Shown here: in pieces, positions 8,068 to 15,242 of the stretch
How the letters are laid out: the number at the start of each line of letters is the position of its first letter
Numbering within the stretch: position 1 is the stretch's first letter
Assembly (NCBI GenBank): GCA_019058515.1
Contig: JAHPYY010000086.1
Span: forward strand, 1-28,915
DNA: 28,915 bases
Direction of reading: 5' to 3'
Origin: Promethearchaeota archaeon
GTDB lineage: Archaea > Asgardarchaeota > Lokiarchaeia > Sigynarchaeales > SOKP01
Program-made: the position numbers and the translations under genes
Notes under the pieces: generated by a model
What the model saw: only the letters and a program-made list of their open reading frames with translations
What the model was told of the DNA's origin: nothing
The model's database searches: none

Positions 8068-8550
8068 TTACATTTTTATATTGAAAATATCCTGAAAACT
8101 CCGCTTTTCTTGTTCCTTTTGTAGTAACTTCCTCCACCTAGGTTCAATAATATCGAACGCTCGTTCTGCAAGTTCTCTTAATTCATCGTCTTCGCTATCA
8201 ATGAATTTTCCAATATGGACCAACGCTCTTTTATCTTTAAGATTAATTAAGCTTTCAATGAACAGTTTAACTCGCGATTTACTCGTCTTTTTCTTCTTTA
8301 ACTCGTCGCTAAATGCCTCTAAAATTTTAAGGGTCGCTTTTGGGTCTCCAATCCTTCCCATAGCTTCAATAATTTTGTCTATAACTATTTCTGATTTTTC
8401 TTCCTTCAATGCTCTACATAACATGTTGGTGGCGCGCCCATCTCTCAAGAATCCCAATTGGTTCGCAGCTTCTATTCGTTCTTGCGAATTATCGCTAAAT
8501 AAACCTCTAATTAAATTATTGAAGAGTTTATTATGACGTTGATGATCCAT
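8068..8550 (-). CDS. Small HEAT-repeat protein
   Basis: The 160-residue protein contains about three to four HEAT-type helical pairs, seen in SQERIEAANQLGFLRD, KIIEAMGRIGDPKATLKIL and INLKDKRALVHIGKFI. The repeats resemble the PBS-lyase HEAT pattern. It has no catalytic motif and probably acts as a binding adaptor. The ATG at 8550 is well placed behind AGGGAT, and a good TATA element lies about 50 bases upstream. It converges with the Cys-rich membrane protein, leaving one base between the two stops. Charged helices at the C-terminus (LLQKEQEKRSFQD) may mediate contacts. Confidence 0.82.
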   Translation of the reverse strand: MDHQRHNKLFNNLIRGLFSDNSQERIEAANQLGFLRDGRATNMLCRALKEEKSEIVIDKIIEAMGRIGDPKATLKILEAFSDELKKKKTSKSRVKLFIESLINLKDKRALVHIGKFIDSEDDELRELAERAFDIIEPRWRKLLQKEQEKRSFQDIFNIKM

Positions 8551-8597
8551 AATCCCTGATTAAGTTTAATCATTACATTATTATAAGTTGTTGTTTA

Positions 8598-8609
8598 TAT
8601 TATATAAAA
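8598..8609 (-). promoter_or_regulatory. TATA element for the small HEAT gene
   Basis: The minus strand reads GTTTTATATAATATAAAC here, a strong archaeal TATA match. It lies about 50 bases before the ATG at 8550, which predicts a leader of about 25 bases. Confidence 0.5.
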
Positions 8610-8707
8610 CAAGTTTGCTTGAGTTATTCTGATTATTTTGATATATATACTGTTTCCGAAAGAAGAAAAAATAAGTTATGAAGATTTTTTCCATAAAATT
8701 ATTTATT

Positions 8708-10030
8708 TTAGCTTTTCATTATTTTTTCCATATGATCAATTCGCTTTTGGAGTAAACCTTCAGTCCCTACATCCTTTCGATGAAATAATTTACCTTCAAC
8801 AAATCCCACCCCTTTCTCCGCTATTTTTTCTGCCTCTTCGAGTGTATCTGCGATACCTAATATTCCCATTGCTCGAGAGGTCGTAGTGTACACCTCCCGT
8901 TCTTTCCTGTAAACCGATGCGTAATAATACTTGGCACCAATTTCCCTTAATTTATCGTGGTTTATTGTTATGAGTTCGTCCTTTTTAGGAGATACTGGAT
9001 ATCCCTCAGGCGCAAGATATTTACAAACAGTCGCTTTATGTTTAAATCTGATGTGATTTGGTAAACTTTCGTTTATGATGCCATAACAAATATCAATGAA
9101 ATTGTCTTCAAGCAAAGGTAAGACATTCATAGCTTCAGGATCTCCTAATCTAACATTATACTCAATTAATTTTAATCCATTCTTTGTTTTCATGAACTGA
9201 CCGTAGAGAAAACCTTTAAACTCTACGCCAGTTTCCTTTTTCAGCGCTTTTATGGTTTTTTTCATATCACTAAGGGCGTTATTCACATCTTCCTGCGTAA
9301 TAAAAGGTAGCAAGTGGTTTTCCATTGAGTAAGAACCCATTCCGCCAGTATTAGGACCTTGATCGTCCTCGTACGCACGCTTATGGTCTTGAACAATTGG
9401 GGTTCCTATAACTCTTCTACCATCGATTAAAGTTTGTATTGTAAATTCTTCTCCTTCTGCTTTTTCTTCTAACAAAAATGCACTTTTTTTATCAACTAAT
9501 TCTTTGCAATAATTTATCATTTCTTCTTTGGTGTTAAGATGGTCTCCAAATACTTTAACTCCCTTTCCTCCAGTTAATCCATCAGGTTTCACAACAATAT
9601 TCGTTACTCCGATTTTATCTATGTAATCTTTGACTCCATCCATTGAAGTAAATTTCTTACTCACTAAATTAGAAGATATTTTGTATTTATCGAGAAGTTC
9701 TCTAGCAAAAATTTTAGAACCTTCCAATTGAGCAGCTTCGATGCTAGGACCAATACAAGGAATTCCCTTTTTCTCTAACGCGTCTACAATCCCTACCACA
9801 AGAGGAGCCTCTGGCCCAATTACGACGAAGTCTACGCGCTTTTCCTGGCAGACTTTTATAATGTCCTGAAAATCAGTTTCAGAATTAATGATTACTCTCC
9901 CTTTACTTAAATTATCTAATCCCGCGTTCCTAAAGCTCATATATGAAAACATGTTTGCTCCAAACTTCACCAATGTTTCTCCAATTACATGTTCTCTGGC
10001 TCCGTGCCCAACAATCAAAACATTTACCAT
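8708..10030 (-). CDS. purD: Phosphoribosylamine--glycine ligase
   Basis: PurD joins glycine to 5-phosphoribosylamine with ATP, the second step of purine synthesis. The 440-residue protein opens with VNVLIVGHGAREHVIGE and carries VVIGPEAPLVVGIVDAL, the ATP-grasp loop VKPDGLTGGKGVKV, the substrate segment DQGPNTGGMGSYS and the metal-binding EYNVRLGDPEAMNVLPLL, all family signatures. The NAGLDNLSKG form near residue 35 resembles archaeal rather than bacterial enzymes. Length is normal. The ATG at 10030 follows GTGGAG with suitable spacing. It stands alone: no other pur gene is in the window, and both flanking intergenic gaps are over 150 bases. No sign of damage. Confidence 0.97.
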   Translation of the reverse strand: MVNVLIVGHGAREHVIGETLVKFGANMFSYMSFRNAGLDNLSKGRVIINSETDFQDIIKVCQEKRVDFVVIGPEAPLVVGIVDALEKKGIPCIGPSIEAAQLEGSKIFARELLDKYKISSNLVSKKFTSMDGVKDYIDKIGVTNIVVKPDGLTGGKGVKVFGDHLNTKEEMINYCKELVDKKSAFLLEEKAEGEEFTIQTLIDGRRVIGTPIVQDHKRAYEDDQGPNTGGMGSYSMENHLLPFITQEDVNNALSDMKKTIKALKKETGVEFKGFLYGQFMKTKNGLKLIEYNVRLGDPEAMNVLPLLEDNFIDICYGIINESLPNHIRFKHKATVCKYLAPEGYPVSPKKDELITINHDKLREIGAKYYYASVYRKEREVYTTTSRAMGILGIADTLEEAEKIAEKGVGFVEGKLFHRKDVGTEGLLQKRIDHMEKIMKS

Positions 10031-10138
10031 AACTTCTCCACTCGCTTTAAATTTTAAAAAGTTATAAGATGATAATAATAAGATAATATCTATTCAAAAA
10101 ATTTAGGATATATTTATTATCCAATTATTAATATTATC

Positions 10139-10146
10139 AAAAAAAT
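10139..10146 (-). terminator. T-run terminator after the methyltransferase operon
   Basis: Eight consecutive A on the plus strand give a U8 tract in the minus-strand transcript, about 48 bases after the stop of the UroD-family gene. It sits in the gap before purD and would separate the two units. Confidence 0.4.
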
Positions 10147-10193
10147 AAGATGCAGTAATTTGAAAAGACAAATCATCTATTTAGAAAATAAGG

Positions 10194-11357
10194 CTATTTG
10201 CGATACACTCCATATGTTTTGCATGTGTCTATCATAGCTTTAACATTTTCGAGTTTTGCATTATCAGGTATTTCAGATCCGACAAATAATCCCCCTCCAT
10301 CAGCACACCCATCAATAATTTTTTTAGTTACTTCTTCAATTTGATTTGGAGTACCTAATCTAAACATAGAAGGTTTAATATTGCCCTGAATGCATAGGTG
10401 ATCGCCTAATATTTCTTTTGCTTTAAAAATATCGGTTCTTTCGTCTATATGTAGGTATAATTTTCCTTTAGGAAGTTCTTTGAAATAATGAAGTCGGTCA
10501 GTCCAATCCGTGTCCATATGCATTTGGACGATAAAACCGTCGTTAACATAACGAGTGACTGTTTTCTTGAAATAAGGCCAAAACATTTCCTCAAACATTT
10601 TAATTGACATGAAATCAGCACTAGCTCTAGCTCCTCCAACTAGAATTGTCTTTCCTTGACTCTGAGATATTCCATATTCGCCCATTAAGATGAAATCATC
10701 TGTGTATTTATCGCAAATTTCAATTATTTTGTCTTTATGTCTATATAGATCTTTCATAAAATTAGTGGCTCCTCGAAATGTTGATAAGATATCGAACACT
10801 GTACTTCCTGCTCCGTCGTTAAATGTAGGAACTTTAAAATGATTCCACCATTTTTGAGTGTATTCAACTACTTTAGGGGCAATCTTTGCTAGTTTCATCA
10901 TGTCGCTCATTTTGGCATTGTTGAAATTCGCAAGCCAAAAAAATCCTTCATCAAGAATTTTATCGTAGTCTTCGGCTTTTAGAAAAGGATCAGCTAAACT
11001 CCGCTCCTTTAGCTGGGGAGAAGCATTAACAGGTAGTTTTCTTCCAGGTAATTGCCAATCCAAATAGTATACGGAAAACATATCCGGAAATGGATTAATA
11101 TACTGCATATACATTCCACCACCCGCCATAGCGATATCAAAACCACCTAGTTTGTGGTATATCCATTCCATAGCGTATTGAGCTTTCTCCGGATCCTGCA
11201 ACATGTCCGCAGCAGTCACATTATCCAAGTACTCTGCTTGAAGAAAATCTATTAATGGCCACACTGGTACTCTATCGGGTTCTTTCAAATTTAAAGCAGT
11301 GATTATTCTCTCGACCGAATTCATGGGTTCTTCTTTAATAGGCTCGAATTCTTCCAA
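10194..11357 (-). CDS. UroD-family corrinoid methyltransferase
   Basis: This belongs to the uroporphyrinogen-decarboxylase/MtaA-CmuA superfamily, whose members move methyl groups between a corrinoid protein and another acceptor or donor. The fold signatures are present: VERIITALNLKEPDRVPVWP at the N-terminus, GNIKPSMFRLGTP and SEIPDNAKLENVKAM near the C-terminus. It lies directly behind a corrinoid protein gene, its expected partner. I chose TTG at 11357 as start because GAGGGG sits six bases upstream and the codon begins just after the previous stop; an in-frame ATG at 11381 would overlap the corrinoid gene by 22 bases and give 395 rather than 387 residues. The family zinc motif H-x-C...C is altered: numbering from the TTG, H280-x-D282, and Ser361 at the usual final Cys. 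Substrate is unknown; methylated amines, methoxy compounds or a methyl relay to a pterin are all possible. Confidence 0.88.
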   Translation of the reverse strand: MEEFEPIKEEPMNSVERIITALNLKEPDRVPVWPLIDFLQAEYLDNVTAADMLQDPEKAQYAMEWIYHKLGGFDIAMAGGGMYMQYINPFPDMFSVYYLDWQLPGRKLPVNASPQLKERSLADPFLKAEDYDKILDEGFFWLANFNNAKMSDMMKLAKIAPKVVEYTQKWWNHFKVPTFNDGAGSTVFDILSTFRGATNFMKDLYRHKDKIIEICDKYTDDFILMGEYGISQSQGKTILVGGARASADFMSIKMFEEMFWPYFKKTVTRYVNDGFIVQMHMDTDWTDRLHYFKELPKGKLYLHIDERTDIFKAKEILGDHLCIQGNIKPSMFRLGTPNQIEEVTKKIIDGCADGGGLFVGSEIPDNAKLENVKAMIDTCKTYGVYRK

Positions 11358-11359
11358 AT

Positions 11360-12001
11360 TTATCCCCTCTCTGACATCCAATTATTAACAATATTAACAC
11401 CCTCAAACGCATTATCAGTAAAAGCGTCAGCTCCCGCTTCTTTCATCCATAGTTCGTCTACAGGTAACCCGCCGATAATTATTTTGATACCCTGTCGCAA
11501 TCCCGCTTTTTTAAGAGCTTTCGTGGTTTTTTTCATAGAATCTAACGCTACAGTAAGTAATCCCGAATACGCTACAATCTTCGCATTTGTTTCTTTAACC
11601 TTATTTACGAACAATTCTGGAGCGATATCAACGCCTAAGTCGTATACCCTGTAGCCAGCAGATTCGAGCAGTGTAATAAAGATGTTCTTACCGATATCGT
11701 GAACATCACCTTTTACTGTACCTGCCACAACAACTCCTTTGTTTCCTTTTTTAGAATCTACGGTAAGATGAGGTTTTAAAATTGCGGCAGATTGTTGGAA
11801 TATTTCTCCTGCCATAACCAATTCAGTTAAAAAGTATTCTTTTTTAGTAAATTTATCTCCGATAACTTCCACTCCTTTCCTAAGAACATCGATAATTTTC
11901 TTTGGATCTACTCCTTGATCGAGATGTTTCTTTACTAATTCATATGACTTGTCCTCGTCTAATTCTATGACAGCCTCGAGTAACTGGTCTAATTCACTCA
12001 T
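11360..12001 (-). CDS. Corrinoid (B12-binding) methyltransferase protein
   Basis: This is the methyl-carrying corrinoid subunit of a three-part methyltransferase system. The 213-residue protein has the usual two parts: a helical cap domain (about 1-80) with LDQGVDPKKIIDVLRKGV and FLTELVMAGEIF, and a Rossmann-like B12 domain (about 88-213). The cobalt-ligating motif G98-D99-x-H101-x2-G104 is intact, as are the SGLLT segment and the GGLP loop that contact the nucleotide tail. Its length and layout match MtaC/MtbC/MttC relatives, so the substrate cannot be told from it. The ATG overlaps the stop of the upstream 51-codon gene as ATGA, and the methyltransferase follows two bases after its stop, so the three are translationally coupled. 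Confidence 0.95.
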   Translation of the reverse strand: MSELDQLLEAVIELDEDKSYELVKKHLDQGVDPKKIIDVLRKGVEVIGDKFTKKEYFLTELVMAGEIFQQSAAILKPHLTVDSKKGNKGVVVAGTVKGDVHDIGKNIFITLLESAGYRVYDLGVDIAPELFVNKVKETNAKIVAYSGLLTVALDSMKKTTKALKKAGLRQGIKIIIGGLPVDELWMKEAGADAFTDNAFEGVNIVNNWMSERG

Positions 12002-12153
12002 TTCTTCTTACCTCCCAACCTTTTCTTCGTAAAGCCCATGATTAATCTTCGCATAGAAAACGATTTTCCTTTATTACCCCATAAAATATGACCAATAGCT
12101 TTATCAATATCTTCTTTTTTAGCATATTTTGGTTTTTCTAAAAATTCTTCCAT
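11998..12153 (-). CDS. 51-residue basic microprotein leading the corrinoid operon
   Basis: Hand translation gives ATG at 12153 and TGA at 11998-12000. Its stop overlaps the ATG of the corrinoid gene as ATGA, the classic sign of translational coupling. A strong ribosome site, AAAGGGGAT, lies five bases before the start. The protein is short and basic: an acidic/polar N-terminus (MEEFLEKPKYAKKEDIDKAI), a central HILWGNKGK, and a KR-rich tail ending GGKKK. There is no signal or membrane segment and no cysteine. It is the first gene after a good TATA element. Its position suggests a role in the methyltransferase system, for example an accessory or assembly factor, or a coupling leader. I recognise no family. 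Confidence 0.72.
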   Translation of the reverse strand: MEEFLEKPKYAKKEDIDKAIGHILWGNKGKSFSMRRLIMGFTKKRLGGKKK

Positions 12154-12220
12154 AATAATCCCCTTTATTAGAAACTTTATGTTTCTGAAATGAATAGGTG
12201 ATTAATATCTTGACATAAGA

Positions 12221-12236
12221 TTATATAAATCTTTCA
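12221..12236 (-). promoter_or_regulatory. TATA/BRE promoter of the corrinoid methyltransferase operon
   Basis: The minus strand reads GAAAGATTTATATAATC: a purine-rich BRE-like flank followed by ATTTATATAA. It lies about 68 bases before the microprotein ATG at 12153, predicting transcription from about 12200 and a leader near 45 bases. The same ATTTATATA core precedes at least two other genes in the window. Confidence 0.55.
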
Positions 12237-12304
12237 ATCGAGGAATAGGTTAAGTTTCCTAAATGAATTAACTTTGAATCATTCTTTTTGAAAATTATGA
12301 AATT

Positions 12305-12315
12305 AAAAAAAAAAA
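12305..12315 (-). terminator. T11 terminator directly after the ABC permease
   Basis: Eleven uninterrupted A on the plus strand abut the permease stop codon at 12316, giving a U11 tract immediately after the coding sequence on the minus strand. This is a strong archaeal U-tract terminator. Confidence 0.6.
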
Positions 12316-13080
12316 TTAAAGATCTCGCGTTCTGAACCTAAAATAAGCTAATATTACACTTGGAACGAGATACGCAAGAAGCATGAGTATCACATATCTA
12401 ATGTCAATGACAGTAACACCGTCTACAGTTGAAGGATCAAAGATCTGAACTACAGCTATTTCTGCATATAATGGGAAATAATATGGCAATCCTAAAAACG
12501 CCATAAATATGCCAAAAGCTGCAGCCGTTCCTATTACGAAGAAGAACGACATTAACATTGCTTGAGTTCCAGATCTGAACAAAGAACTAAAGAGTAGGTA
12601 TATTGAGATGTATGTGCCTCCAACTAAGCAATAATATCCAAACCAATAGATTAATTCAATTGGTACCTGCTGAAATAACGCTAAACAAAAGATAATGTTT
12701 TCTATAAAAGGAAACCCTAACCAGATTAATACACTCGTGAATGCGGTTAAGGTTTTTCCGACGAAAAAGTTATTTCTTCCGGTTTTAGTGAAATTAGTTA
12801 GACCTGTTTTTTTATCAAATTCGTCAGCAAGGATACCTCCCGCAAAGAACAGAGTTAGTAACACTAAAATTGAACCTATTTGTCCAATTGTTATTTGCAC
12901 AAACATAGTGGCAGTGGGAATAGATGAGAAAAGAAGTACCAATGCGGTTATGTTATACATAGCTAGACTAAAAATCGAAAGCAACAAGTATCGTTTCTTT
13001 AGAAGGAACATTTCAAATTTGTAAATCTCAAAAATTTGAGTCAAACTTATAACTCTCTTTACCTCTAATTCTAACACCAT
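12316..13080 (-). CDS. ABC-2 type transporter permease
   Basis: This is the membrane half of an ABC exporter. It has about six transmembrane helices with the spacing of ABC-2 permeases: a cytosolic N-terminus (KRVISLTQIFEIYKFEMFLLKKRY) leading into helix 1, and a cytosolic loop with FDKKTGLTNFTKTGRNNFFVGK between helices 2 and 3. Such permeases act as dimers with the ATPase encoded just upstream. I chose the ATG at 13080, four bases after the ATPase stop and behind AAGGTGG; an in-frame ATG at 13116 would add 12 residues but overlap the ATPase gene by 32 bases and lacks a ribosome site. The exported substrate is not evident; drugs, lipids or peptides are all handled by this class. Confidence 0.87.
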   Translation of the reverse strand: MVLELEVKRVISLTQIFEIYKFEMFLLKKRYLLLSIFSLAMYNITALVLLFSSIPTATMFVQITIGQIGSILVLLTLFFAGGILADEFDKKTGLTNFTKTGRNNFFVGKTLTAFTSVLIWLGFPFIENIIFCLALFQQVPIELIYWFGYYCLVGGTYISIYLLFSSLFRSGTQAMLMSFFFVIGTAAAFGIFMAFLGLPYYFPLYAEIAVVQIFDPSTVDGVTVIDIRYVILMLLAYLVPSVILAYFRFRTRDL

Positions 13081-13084
13081 TCCT

Positions 13085-14116
13085 TTATCGCCCCACCTTG
13101 TTTGTAGTTTGTTCATACTTAAAATTATTGTTTTTAACTAGCTCTATGTAAAGATCCTCCAAGCGAGAAGTTCTAACCTTGCTAAAACCAATTATCGGAA
13201 GATCCATTTCTGAGCTTACTATCTTGTGAATCTTTTCCCGAGAAGTGAGTTTTCCGTCGTAGTAAATATGAAACCCCGGAATAGATTCATCGTATATTAC
13301 AGGTGATCCATTGTCATTGCCGCTAAAAACTTTCACCTTTTCAGACATAATACTCAAGATTTTATCAATATTACTCGAGTTAACAGGTTCTGACAACTCA
13401 ACCGTAATTTCTTGCTTTGTCATTTTTTGCTCTAAATTTATTAACTTATCGACAGCAATGATTTCTCCCCTGTTGATAATTGCAATTCTATCGCATATCT
13501 CCGATATTTCGTAAAGCATGTGAGAAGAGAGAAAAATCGTTTTTCCAAGCATTTTTAATTTCTTTATAATGTTTCTGACTTGAATGCGTCCTGCAGGGTC
13601 CAAACCTGTTTGAGGTTCGTCTAGTACCAAAATGTCTGGATCGTGTACGATGGCTTGTGCTAACCCTAGACGTTGTACCATACCTTTTGAAAATTCTTTG
13701 ATTTTCTTATTTTTCCATCTCGTTAAATCGACTATTTCGAGTGAATTGTCTATTAATACGTTTATTTTTTTTTTAGAAAGCCCAAGTAATTTACAATAAT
13801 AACTAAGTATTTTTTTTGGAACAACTTGTCCGTAAAAGGAAGGGATATCAATCAAGAAACCAAACCTTCTGTATAGTTCAGACGGAACTTCCTTCATATT
13901 TACTAAGGTATCATTTCCGGAATAGATCTCTATTTGACCAGATGTAGGTTTGATTAAACCTCCTAACATTTTCATAGTGGTCGTTTTTCCGGCTCCGTTA
14001 GGACCTACAAATCCTAGTATTTCCCCTTTATGAATTTCAAGGTTAATACTATTCACAGCGACAAGATCACGATATGATTTAGTTAGATTGGTAAATCTTA
14101 CGATTGGAAATATCAT
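13085..14116 (-). CDS. ABC transporter ATP-binding protein
   Basis: The 343-residue ATPase powers the adjacent permease. All nucleotide-binding motifs are present: Walker A GPNGAGKT (38-45), signature FSKGM (142-146) with the usual MVQRLGLAQAIVHDP, Walker B ILVLDEP (162-168) followed by QTGLDP, and the H-loop SSHML. The segment beyond about residue 230 is an extra domain of about 110 residues that is common in exporters of the ABC-2 (CcmA/NatA-like) group and contains a charged, beta-rich region. It is the first gene of a two-gene operon. The ATG at 14116 lacks a strong ribosome site. Substrate unknown. Confidence 0.95.
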   Translation of the reverse strand: MIFPIVRFTNLTKSYRDLVAVNSINLEIHKGEILGFVGPNGAGKTTTMKMLGGLIKPTSGQIEIYSGNDTLVNMKEVPSELYRRFGFLIDIPSFYGQVVPKKILSYYCKLLGLSKKKINVLIDNSLEIVDLTRWKNKKIKEFSKGMVQRLGLAQAIVHDPDILVLDEPQTGLDPAGRIQVRNIIKKLKMLGKTIFLSSHMLYEISEICDRIAIINRGEIIAVDKLINLEQKMTKQEITVELSEPVNSSNIDKILSIMSEKVKVFSGNDNGSPVIYDESIPGFHIYYDGKLTSREKIHKIVSSEMDLPIIGFSKVRTSRLEDLYIELVKNNNFKYEQTTNKVGR

Positions 14117-14290
14117 TTTTTATCCAATTGTTAATCCAAATTTATTAGTATTATTATAGTCTGGATGAGTTAAACTTTTAATTAATTCGGAGTCCAGTTT
14201 TTAGATTATCTTACTAAAAAGTCAATCGAAATATAAATAACTTAGAATAAGTAGGTTAATTTCCCATTTAAGTGCATTTCCTCGACTTTA

Positions 14291-14314
14291 AAGAAAAATG
14301 GAAAAAAGAAAAAA
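14291..14314 (-). terminator. T-rich terminator after the zinc-ribbon gene
   Basis: Directly after the stop codon at 14315 the minus strand runs through TTTTTTC and TTTTTCC blocks, mostly T with few interruptions. No hairpin is needed for archaeal termination. Confidence 0.5.
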
Positions 14315-14935
14315 TTAAAGGGTAGTTCCACATTCGCCGCAAAACAGTGCAGTTGCTGGCTGTTTGGCACCACAATTAGAGCAAAACTTGTAGGTCTCTA
14401 CTTTTTCTTGAGCTTTTTGCTCCTCAATTTCAGCTCCACAGACGGAGCAAAATTTTGAATCCGGTTCTAAAGGTGAATTACAATAAGAACATTTAGTGAT
14501 TTTTTTCTCAACGACTGGAGCCTTAGATACTACAGGTTGAGGGGCTTCTATAGGTTGAGTTGGTGGGACAGAAACAGGTTGTGGGGTTTTCACGAAGGAT
14601 TCGACGCTTCCTACTCGCAGTTCGATGGGTAAATTCATCAATTCCCCTCGTTTATATATTAGTTGGGCGTTTAAAGTGTAGATACCATCTTGTTTTGGAT
14701 AAACTTGGAATAATCTACTTTTCTGCTTACCTCGACTAATTCCTCCGTAGTTTTCCAATTTCGTCCAAATTTTTACTTGCGGAGGTCCGGTTAAGTATAC
14801 CTTTACTTGAGGCAAATAATCGGGACTAACATTGTGTACAATCAAGTAAAATTCTTCCTTTTTCTTGGATTTTCCTGCTAAGAACGGGATGTTATTTTTA
14901 AGATAAAACCTGACAATGCTGCTAGGATCGCTCAC
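14315..14935 (-). CDS. Double zinc-ribbon protein with beta-rich N-terminal domain
   Basis: The 206-residue protein starts with GTG, eight bases behind GGAGAT. Residues 1-110 form a beta-rich domain that looks Ig-like (VKVYLTGPPQVKIW, GIYTLNAQLIYKRG). A proline-rich linker follows (about 115-145, PVSVPPTQPIEAPQPV), and then two zinc ribbons: C149-x2-C152...C163-x2-C166 and C185-x2-C188...C199-x2-C202. The ribbons are of the common FCxxCG type used for protein contacts. There is no signal peptide or membrane segment, so the protein is cytosolic. It is monocistronic, with its own TATA box and a T-rich end. Adaptor role likely; partner unknown. Confidence 0.85.
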   Translation of the reverse strand: MSDPSSIVRFYLKNNIPFLAGKSKKKEEFYLIVHNVSPDYLPQVKVYLTGPPQVKIWTKLENYGGISRGKQKSRLFQVYPKQDGIYTLNAQLIYKRGELMNLPIELRVGSVESFVKTPQPVSVPPTQPIEAPQPVVSKAPVVEKKITKCSYCNSPLEPDSKFCSVCGAEIEEQKAQEKVETYKFCSNCGAKQPATALFCGECGTTL

Positions 14936-14980
14936 GATATTTATCTCCTCTTTTTTGAGTATTTGATACTGTTTTGTAAC

Positions 14981-14997
14981 AAATATATAAATCCTTT
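14981..14997 (-). promoter_or_regulatory. TATA/BRE promoter of the zinc-ribbon gene
   Basis: The minus strand reads AAAGGATTTATATATTTG, a TATA core with purine flank. It lies about 50 bases before the GTG start at 14935, predicting a leader near 20 bases. Confidence 0.5.
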
Positions 14998-15183
14998 TAT
15001 AAATAAAATTCTGAGTCCAATATTTACATAATAAGTTTACTCAGTTTAGCTCTCTCCTCTCTCCGCATCGTAACATAACTTTATGGTAAATAAATCGAAT
15101 AATCAGTTTCGAGAATGTCTTTCAGACCATCCCAAATTTTCAGCGATTTTTTTGCCCTAATTGCGACGTAATTCCTACAAACC

Positions 15184-15198
15184 ATTTAAATTTTAAAT
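15184..15198 (+). promoter_or_regulatory. Candidate TATA element of the iron-sulfur gene
   Basis: TTTAAATTTTAAATA lies about 50 bases before the ATG at 15243. A second AT-rich candidate, TATTATATTTATAATC, is nearer (about 15211). Either could serve; the first has better spacing. Confidence 0.35.
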
Positions 15199-15242
15199 AA
15201 TTTTACGATGTATTATATTTATAATCAAATACGAAACTAACA

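Larger units (their letters stand above)
14936..15242. other. 307-base divergent control region, no gene seen
   Basis: This gap lies between the zinc-ribbon gene (leftward) and the iron-sulfur gene (rightward). It holds a TATA box for each side and a C/T-rich patch around 15050-15065 (CTCTCTCCTCTCTCC). The only reading frames are under 30 codons with no ribosome site. I see no tRNA or stable hairpin. Confidence 0.6.

Noticed and set aside
8068..8550. Phycobilisome lyase function for the HEAT proteins
   Set aside because: PBS-lyase HEAT is only the name of the repeat type. No phycobilin genes or partner subunits are present.
8638..8886. 82-codon rightward frame starting in the gap before purD
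   Set aside because: Most of it lies antisense to the purD coding sequence, its product is low-complexity and hydrophobic, and it has no ribosome site.
10194..11357. True uroporphyrinogen decarboxylase of haem synthesis
   Set aside because: It is in an operon with a corrinoid protein and matches the methyltransferase branch in its C-terminal motifs, and no haem-pathway gene is nearby.
14936..15242. Possible small gene or RNA in the 307-base divergent gap
   Set aside because: The longest frame is 25 codons with no ribosome site, and I found no stable hairpin or tRNA-like arms.
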